A stretch of 14,120 nucleotides of DNA from Stephanodiscus triporus (lineage: Eukaryota; Bacillariophyta; Thalassiosirophyceae; Thalassiosirales; Thalassiosiraceae), in the NCBI GenBank assembly GCA_036939755.1, contig JALLAZ010000553.1, forward strand, positions 1-14,120. Reading direction: 5' to 3'. Shown piece after piece: positions 8,909 through 14,120 of this stretch. Position 1 is the first letter of the stretch. Each line of letters opens with the position of its first letter. The notes under the pieces are model-generated. The model was not told where the DNA came from. It was given only the letters and a program-made list of their open reading frames with translations, and searched no databases. The position numbers and the translations under genes were made by a program.

Positions 8909-9978
8909 CTATTCATCTCCATACTCCACCTCAAATAATGGCTCTCCGTTTGCCATGCAGCGCTGGGTGATCACTGCACATGCAGTGAATACCATTCCGT
9001 GCATCCTTAAGTCGTGGCAGTATGTCCTCTCGAGGATCCTCCAGTTCTTGAGCTTGAGGCGGCCGTTGAATGTCTCATGGCACGACCTTGTTGCCGACTG
9101 CATCTCAAGATTCTTGGCACAATTGCAATCGTTGTTGGGGCACTTGATCTTGTCGGGGTGCCCCACGTAGCCGTTGTCGGCCTCGACACGTTCGCCCCGC
9201 AGAAGGTGGCCCGCGAGGCAGTTCAAGAAGATCTTGATGTCCGTCCAGGTGCCAGCGGGGTACGGCCCCTCCACCCAGACAAGGTTGCCCTTGAGGATGT
9301 CAATCCCCAGCTCATAGCAGAGCGCCGATTTGCCCGCATACTTGTGGGAACCGAAGGTGTTCCCCTTCTTGGCGATTGGTGGCCCCCTTCTGCTGGATTT
9401 TGTAGTCGGTGCCGTTGATCATCATGAGACAGTCATTGTACTGGTCATTGACAAGATGGCTCTTGAAGTTGATCTGGGATTTTTTCCAGAGAGCGACAAT
9501 GATGAGAGGAGGTGGTGAGAATAATTTTCGCGGCGGAACGATGTCAAAAAAACACTTACCACTTCATCCGCAATATCGTTGATGTGCTCGATGAAGAGCC
9601 ACACCCACTTGCGCATCGTCTTGGGGTCGATGGCACCCTTTGACCTTCCGACGGCGGTGCAACCTGGACCCTCCTTCAGGTAGCACTTCAGAAAGTACAG
9701 CGCCCAAAGCAGATGCTTTGGCTTGCCCTTCTCGGGGAGCAGGCAGCCCTTGGCGAGCATGTCCCCACCATCCGGACGATCGCGATGGGCACGCCGAAGT
9801 GCTTGCGGAAGCGGCGGTCCTCCCTCGCCGCCGTGCCCACCTTCCGCCTCACCCAGTTCATGATGTCCCTGGTGGCACAAAAAAATACATTGTCCAAGTT
9901 CTCATTGTCCTCGTCACTGTCATTGTCGCCGTTGTCGCTCGTGTCGCCTTCGACGACAGTGGTGTCATAGTCAAACAT
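8909..9978 (-). pseudogene. DDE-superfamily transposase, GC-rich, two small frameshifts
   Basis: An intact version would be a nuclear DDE transposase of a family widespread in algal genomes. Exon 1 (9978-9560) encodes an acidic leader, DRRFRKHFGVPIAIV, then after a frame change GKPKHLLWALYFLKCY and DPKTMRKWVWLFIEHI. Exon 2 (9473-8909) encodes NDCLMMINGTDYKIQQKG, then after a second frame change KKGNTFGSHKYAGKSALCYE, GPYPAGTWTDIKIF, VEADNGYVGHP, CHETFNGRLK and a C-terminus MANGEPLFEVEYGDE. The shifts fall in short G runs (minus strand) at about 9763-9767 and 9383-9387, each explained by a single base. The usual first Asp motif DGT reads NGT at 9416-9414, so a catalytic residue may be lost. D of ADNGY and E of HETFN remain. 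An upstream ATG at 10057 opens a frame that meets a TAG after 13 codons. It is much less decayed than the Harbinger remnant, suggesting a recent loss. Confidence 0.85.
9474..9559 (-). other. intron of the DDE transposase pseudogene
   Basis: This is an 86-nt GT-AG intron. The donor reads GAAGTG|GTAAGT and the acceptor AATCCCAG|ATCAAC on the minus strand. It lies in phase 0, and removing it joins the WVWLFIEHI segment to the first catalytic motif region. The sequence inside is T-rich and lacks the GC bias of the exons. Confidence 0.85.
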
Positions 9979-10904
9979 CACTCACCTTGCCCATCGTTGG
10001 GCTGTCCTCGCTATCCTAGATAGTGGCTGAAGGGGCAGCGGAAGCAGATGCACTCATCTTCTGGTGTGTTTGTGTGTGTGCTTTTTTGTGTGGGTGTGTA
10101 GATGGCACAAGAATTCTTTTTCTGCTATGTGGCAGCGTGTGTGCGCGTGCATTTGTCTATTAATATTTGACATGATTGGATTTTTTTTCTTGTTTGCTTG
10201 GATCTGCTCGTATGTAGCTTGGTACAGAACTTGACAAGTTTAGCCTGGAGTTTTCAGACAAGTTCATGGAGTTTCCAAGCAAGTTTTGTGCATATGCAAC
10301 TCATCCGAATTGCACATTTTCTGAAAATGTATTTTCTCTCTCCTCTCTCTCTAGCTTGCGCGGATGCAAGAATTTTGGCGCGGCAGAACTAGCAATTCAC
10401 ATACGTAGAGTTGTACCTAGGAGATTACGTTCAACTGTCCAAAGGACATCTATTTAGAGATCTAACTCTGCACTCATAGCACACAAATTAAAACTCCCAA
10501 CTGAGACTCCCGATAGTCCAGTTACAAATACACAATCCTAATAAAGGTGGGGTAGGTTTGTCTGAACCCTGTTCCTTTCACAACACGGTAGTGTGAGAGG
10601 GGCAACAGCCTATTCCTCCTTGTGGTGAAACAATGAACAAGCAATCCAAGATATGATGAGAAGGGATAGGTTAAGCCTCAGCAAGAAGGATAATCCACTT
10701 GACTCTTTGTGCTTGAAATATAGAACCTGCCTTCTCACAACCCTGGGTCTTCATCTGACATTTTCAACATGCCTTCTCATTCCGGTAGCAAACCAAAATA
10801 TATACCCCATCCGGTTGATGCAACATGGTCGCTGCCCAATCTGATATTCACTTGAGTGATTGTGACCCGTCCCCAACTAGCTCGGCTAAGCTGTCTCTCT
10901 GCGC
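9979..10904. other. non-genic region between transposase and recombinase remnants
   Basis: Positions 10060-10150 are GT-rich (runs such as TGTGTGTGTG), just upstream of the transposase pseudogene. A second copy of the shared upstream module lies at 10341-10393. From 10400 to 10904 I see only short open frames with no recognisable family. The unspliced start of the transposase gene may extend to about 10057 if the minus-strand GTGAGT at about 9985-9980 is a true donor. Confidence 0.5.
10341..10393 (-). promoter_or_regulatory. shared upstream module, copy 2 (DDE transposase)
   Basis: This copy consists of a CT tract, GCTTGCGCGGATGCA and then the 25-bp core that is identical to copy 1. It lies about 390 bp upstream of the transposase ATG at 9978. 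It shares the CT tract and GATGCAAGAATTTTGG with copy 3 at 12341-12386, so the module is longer than the core. The orientation relative to the downstream gene is the same in all three copies. A role as promoter is inferred. Confidence 0.5.
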
Positions 10905-12083
10905 CTATGATTGCACAAATGAATATCACCATGTCACTAGCATCAGCTGTTTGGCATGTGAGTAGTGATCTGCAATGTTGAATCAAGGGCGTTTGCCCTT
11001 TGCTGCTTCAAATTTCTTCCATCGGTTCATAGTGTTTTGGTCCCCGCTATCCAGCTTCGCTGCTCTTGCTATTCCTTTGGCTGTTTGTCAAAAATGTTCT
11101 GGAGAAACTGTAGTTTAATTCCACATTGTCCGAGGGGCTCAATATGTCGGGATATTCTCTCTCTAACATTCTCAAAAAATAATGTAGTATTTTGTCATAT
11201 TCCAACATGAGTCCTACTGATCCGTCTCCATGCCTGAATGCTGGGCCCGTCCTGCACCCCTCTTTCTCTCTTCTCTCGTATGGTGGCCATGAGTTTTTCC
11301 AGCCACCATCGCAACTCTATCCCTGATGTAGTGATGTTGGCCAGAGCTAGGAGGTGGTGTCTCATCCCCAATTCCCCTTTGAACTCGCCTATAAGCATGG
11401 CAATGACATAAGGGGCCTTGGAGAGGTCAGTTCCAATTTTCAATGGGTCAGCAAGTATCATCCCCTCTCGTCCCATATCTATGTACATCCATAATCTGGC
11501 TAAGTCCAACAGGAACACTTCTGGACCTCGGAGTGAGCCACACATGGCCAGCGCCACGGCGGCTCCAAACTTGAAGTACTCCCTGGCCACCCAGTTGTCC
11601 TGCTCCTCCATCTCACTCTTCACCAATTCCAACATTTTTGCGATGGCTCCAACTCCTAGTGGTTGATTCCTCTGAGATACATAACCCATTCTAATCTCTG
11701 CTCTCTTTGCAAGAAGAGGCCAAACCATCTCTGATGCGTAGGACATGATGTGACCGTCACATTCATTGCCCCCATTGCAAAAGAGGCTCCCTCTTGTATC
11801 CCTGCAGGAGATGACTCCCAAGCCAACGTACGCATAGCTCGTGGGCAACGCATCTAATCAAATTGAATATGCTTTTCACCTTTCAACCTTGTCCTCACTG
11901 TCAGTGAGTTGAAGCATGTCCACTGCCCATTCCCATTCCGAGCTCATCTGCACAAGGCATAGGACCTTGCTTTGGGATGGTGGGCATCTTTCCCATTAGT
12001 CGGCTGTTGTGTACCATCCTCTTGATGGCAGCGGCGTGGGCTTGGATTGTAGATACGGCTCTTCCCCCCATGGCCCATGGCAT
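10905..12083 (-). pseudogene. tyrosine recombinase-like gene, decayed
   Basis: An intact version would be a tyrosine recombinase such as those of algal YR elements (Crypton-like), cutting and joining DNA through a tyrosine. The N-terminal segment (12083-11901) reads TIQAHAAAIKRMVHN and ADELGMGM, like a SAM-type core-binding region. The longest frame (11848-11195, opening on a TTG) gives AAVALAMCGSLRGPEVFLLDL, where SLRGPE fits the first catalytic Arg, then a KGE turn, HHLLALANITTSGIE and a WL helix. After a stop the next frame reads YDKILHYFLRMLEREYPDI and NYSFSRTF, where the second Arg box is expected. Another frame gives TMNRWKKFEAAKGKRP, a stop, then DHYSHAKQLM, whose Tyr may be the nucleophile, ending at 10905. 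At least three frame changes and several stops rule out function. Residue roles are inferred from order and spacing. Confidence 0.75.
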
Positions 12084-12606
12084 CCAAATTTTCTCAGCGT
12101 ACTATGCACATAACATACACATCATTCAAATTGTTTGCCCAGGGGCGCCCTTCCAAATTCACTATCCAACACCCCTCGCACTGAAAAGGTATCAAGGCAT
12201 GAGCTCCCTTTACCCCTCAATTTATTCTCTGTGCTCGCCGCTCCTCCCTGAACCATGCATTCCCTGCTTTGTCCTCTGTTGTTCATAGCAGGAACTCACC
12301 TATCCCCAGGCAAGTGTAACAGTTCGCGGTATGGTATGATCTCTCTCTCTTGCTTGTGCAGATGCAAGAATTTTGGTGCGCGGCAGTTCCAAGCCTCATA
12401 TACCAAATACTAATAGTACAAACACTACTACCATACTACTACATATTGTGCAATACTCTACCAGCAGATTATTTTCATCAAGATGAATCGAATGGTAAAT
12501 GGTTTGCCGATGTAAATTTCTACGACATATAGGTGCTACGACAGGGTCAAAGATGAACTATTATTAATGAAAAATGCCTAAAAAAAACTGACTCGACCCT
12601 TGTCAG
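12084..12606. other. non-genic region upstream of the recombinase remnant
   Basis: This region holds the third copy of the shared upstream module and AT-rich sequence after it. Minus-strand reading upstream of 12083 shows no continuation of the recombinase that I can recognise. A plus-strand frame of 60 codons at 12350-12532 starts inside the repeat module and has no support as a gene. Confidence 0.5.
12341..12386 (-). promoter_or_regulatory. shared upstream module, copy 3 (recombinase remnant)
   Basis: This copy consists of a CT tract, GCTTGTGCAGATGCA, then AGAATTTTGG with a two-base insertion (TG), then CGCGGCAG. It matches copy 2 over about 46 bp but diverges after GGCAG. It lies about 260-280 bp upstream of the first recognisable codons of the recombinase remnant, in the same orientation to that gene as the other copies are to theirs. 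Confidence 0.5.
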
Positions 12607-13611
12607 TCAGGCCTCTGATCGGGCCCCAAACTGATGTTGATCATGGCGCTGATAGCGCAGCCTTACTCCCAGGATGCATGCAGAATAAGTTCTGGTCCTT
12701 TTGCTGCTCTGGGGTGAGCGGTAGATAGGTCTGGAGGCAATTTTGTGAAGCTCAAATTTCTCCACAAAATTGCATCCACCTCGACCCTTTCGTGTTGTCG
12801 CATCCTCCAAAATTGCCCCCCTCGCTTCTCTCCTCGTCCCCAAACTGTCACCAATTAACTGATTGTTGCGTTGGAACGGAAAGGCACAGCAGGGTGGGGT
12901 GGTCGCCCATTGTTGTCGTCGATCCTCATTGCCGACAATCGCGGAGGGGGGCCGGCGTCCGGCGCCCTTGTCAACCTCCGTCGATCCCACCAAGTTATTC
13001 AACTCTGTCACTGCCGGCGAAGGTAACGATGATCCATCCTTCATTGACCCTTAACTTTCCGCTGTCGCCGCCCTCAATGTGGCCGTGACGATCGTTGTCT
13101 TGCATCGCGTGTCGTGGTCATTGTTGTGGTCATAGCCATCGTCGTTGTCATCATTGTCATCACCACCATTGCTACCAAAATTTCCTTCTCTGCCGCCGCC
13201 GTCATCGTCGTCATCATTGTCGTCATCGGCTGCCGCCATCATCATTGCCATCATCATTGTCCTCATCGTTGTTGCCGCCGCGATTGCCGCCAAAATTTCT
13301 GCCTCCGCCATCTTTTTCGTCATCGTTGCCGCCATGGTTGTCCCTGTTGCTGCCAACGCAGCTGGCACCACCACCATCGTTGCCACCGCCTTTGCTGCCG
13401 CCACTGTTGCTGTTGCTTCATGACCAATTAGAATATTTGAATTGAACCAAGGCACATAGGCGTCTACCATGATGTATTGATGGAGCGCATGCCCTTGGAT
13501 GTGCCGAACGGGGGCCGACAGTGTGCATACAACGACATCAATGTCTTTGATGTTGTCATGCCAGAAATACCAGCTGGGAGTACCATATTCTACGGTGTCT
13601 AATATGAATTC
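12607..13611 (-). pseudogene. long unrecognised open frame with one stop and a low-complexity core
   Basis: One frame stays open for 335 codons from 13611 to 12607 except for a TAA at 13053-13051. I do not recognise the protein. The first 62 codons read like ordinary protein (VEYGTPSWYFWHDN, HIQGHALHQYIMVDAYVPWF), but the first ATG is at 13470, so the start is missing or spliced. The middle (about 13430-13095) is triplet-rich. In this frame it gives A/T/M-rich then D/N/G-rich sequence. A neighbouring frame reads G/N/D/S-rich from the beginning of the tract, suggesting one ancestral G/N/D-rich region broken by a frameshift. After the stop, 145 residues follow, polar and R-rich, ending at 12607. 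It could be a decayed gene, part of a retroelement, or chance openness caused by triplet repeats. Confidence 0.3.
13095..13430. repeat. trinucleotide-biased low-complexity tract
   Basis: The plus strand is pyrimidine-rich with a strong three-base rhythm (GTCATCATTGTC, GTTGCCGCC, CACCACCATC). All six frames are unusually open as a result, which explains the overlapping open frames seen here on both strands. The minus strand would encode runs of G, N, D and S or of A, M and T, depending on frame. Confidence 0.8.
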
Positions 13612-13829
13612 CTATGTAAAACCCTTTCTCATTGCCAACCCCCCCCCCACCAACTTTTTTGAGATCGACGATGGTGAAAAAAATGCCATAATACATCGGG
13701 GCACATGAAAATTGACCCCCTAAACATCGGTCCACTCAGGCAGAACATCTAGAAACGATGGCAAACATGGCGTCATTGACAATTCTTAAGATGACAGCAT
13801 TTTAGTTGTTGAAAAGGGCCTGCGAACCA

Positions 13830-13864
13830 AAGCTGAATTCAGCTACTTTTGCTGAATTCAGCTT
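13830..13864. repeat. perfect inverted repeat built of two palindromes
   Basis: The arms AAGCTGAATTCAGC (13830-13843) and GCTGAATTCAGCTT (13851-13864) are exact reverse complements around a 7-nt loop (TACTTTT). Each arm is itself largely palindromic (GCTGAATTCAGC), so the site can form either one 14-bp hairpin or two small cruciforms. No T run follows that would suggest a terminator. Confidence 0.85.
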
Positions 13865-14038
13865 ACAATAAAGATTTACGGCAGGCACCTACCATACGAT
13901 ACCTATCTACCCAACAGAGTAGATATGGCCCCGCCCATCGAAAAACATATTTGTAGATACGATAACTCTTCTAATAAGAAATATTTGGGAATAGAGATAA
14001 AATAATGGAGCATTCCCCAAAACACAAAGACACAAATA

Positions 14039-14112
14039 TTTGTGTTGATTTGACACAAATTTGCATTTTTTAACCCTAAGTTTAACCCTAGTTTGTGTCA
14101 AATCGACACAAA
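14039..14112. repeat. hairpin with telomere-like repeats in the loop
   Basis: The left arm (14039-14059) and right arm (14092-14112) are 21 bp and complementary except at one position, which is a possible G-U pair in RNA. The 32-nt loop contains TTTAACCCTAAG and TTTAACCCTAG, two spaced matches to CCCTAA, the complement of the TTAGGG telomere repeat. The left arm overlaps a perfect 16-bp palindrome ACACAAATATTTGTGT (14030-14045). The window ends 8 bases later, so the structure may continue. Confidence 0.8.
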
Positions 14113-14120
14113 CCCGACAC

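Larger units (their letters stand above)
13612..14120. other. non-genic, hairpin-rich right end
   Basis: No gene is visible. The stretch has a run of C at about 13630-13638, the doubled palindrome at 13830-13864 and the hairpin at 14039-14112. The sequence is AT-rich and contains a minus-strand frame of 64 codons (13907-14101) that runs through the hairpin and is not credible as a gene. Confidence 0.6.

Noticed and set aside
9014..9418. 134-codon plus-strand frame
   Set aside because: It is antisense to the GC-rich transposase exon 2 and exists because of the low stop frequency there; it crosses the frameshift site without any recognisable protein.
12350..12532. Small plus-strand gene starting near the repeat module
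   Set aside because: Its beginning is part of copy 3 of the upstream module and the rest is AT-rich sequence with no homology that I recognise.
13095..13445. Overlapping plus-strand frames rich in S, P and L or in H, C and R
   Set aside because: They are products of the trinucleotide-biased tract, which leaves every frame open.
13830..13864. Rho-independent terminator
   Set aside because: The hairpin is AT-balanced, has no following T run, no upstream gene, and the organism appears eukaryotic.
1..14120. CRISPR array, defence system or viral genome
   Set aside because: The only tandem array (1744-1890) lacks unique spacers, and the genes seen are an HA-repeat protein and remnants of transposases and a recombinase.

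Overview
The window looks like nuclear DNA of a eukaryotic microalga, most likely a diatom or close stramenopile. This is inferred from protein families and not proven. Genes carry short GT-AG introns with GTAAGT donors (71 nt and 86 nt here). The only apparently intact gene encodes a helicase-associated (HA) repeat protein of a kind that is expanded in diatoms. The surrounding sequence holds decayed relatives of transposases and recombinases typical of such genomes. Nothing points to a bacterium, organelle or virus, and I saw no tRNA, rRNA or CRISPR array.

Layout. Positions 1-1953 hold no convincing gene. They contain clusters of inverted copies of an AATATTTGGTCGATATTT motif and a 19-bp tandem array (1744-1890). 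Positions 1954-2266 form a foldback element with nested inverted repeats. Positions 2701-3783 (+) are a heavily decayed PIF/Harbinger-type DDE transposase whose three catalytic motifs remain visible in different frames. Tail to tail with it lies a decayed Myb-like partner (about 3858-4774, -). The two look like one dead Harbinger element. Positions 5108-8559 (-) are the main gene: a spliced 1126-residue protein with about eight HA repeats and no helicase core. Positions 8909-9978 (-) are a GC-rich DDE-transposase gene with one intron, broken by only two small frameshifts. Positions 10905-12083 (-) are a decayed tyrosine recombinase-like gene. Positions 12607-13611 (-) are a long, unrecognised open frame with one stop and a G/N/D-type low-complexity core. 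Positions 13830-14112 contain two strong hairpins, the second with telomere-like repeats in its loop.

No metabolic pathway or defence operon is visible. The picture is a single host-type gene inside a cluster of remnants from at least three classes of mobile DNA (Harbinger, a second DDE family, tyrosine recombinase), plus a foldback element. The most unexpected signal is a short module built around AATTTTGGCGCGGCAG. It occurs in the same orientation upstream of three unrelated minus-strand genes and is identical over 25 bp in two of the copies. It may be a lineage-specific promoter element or a short repeat.
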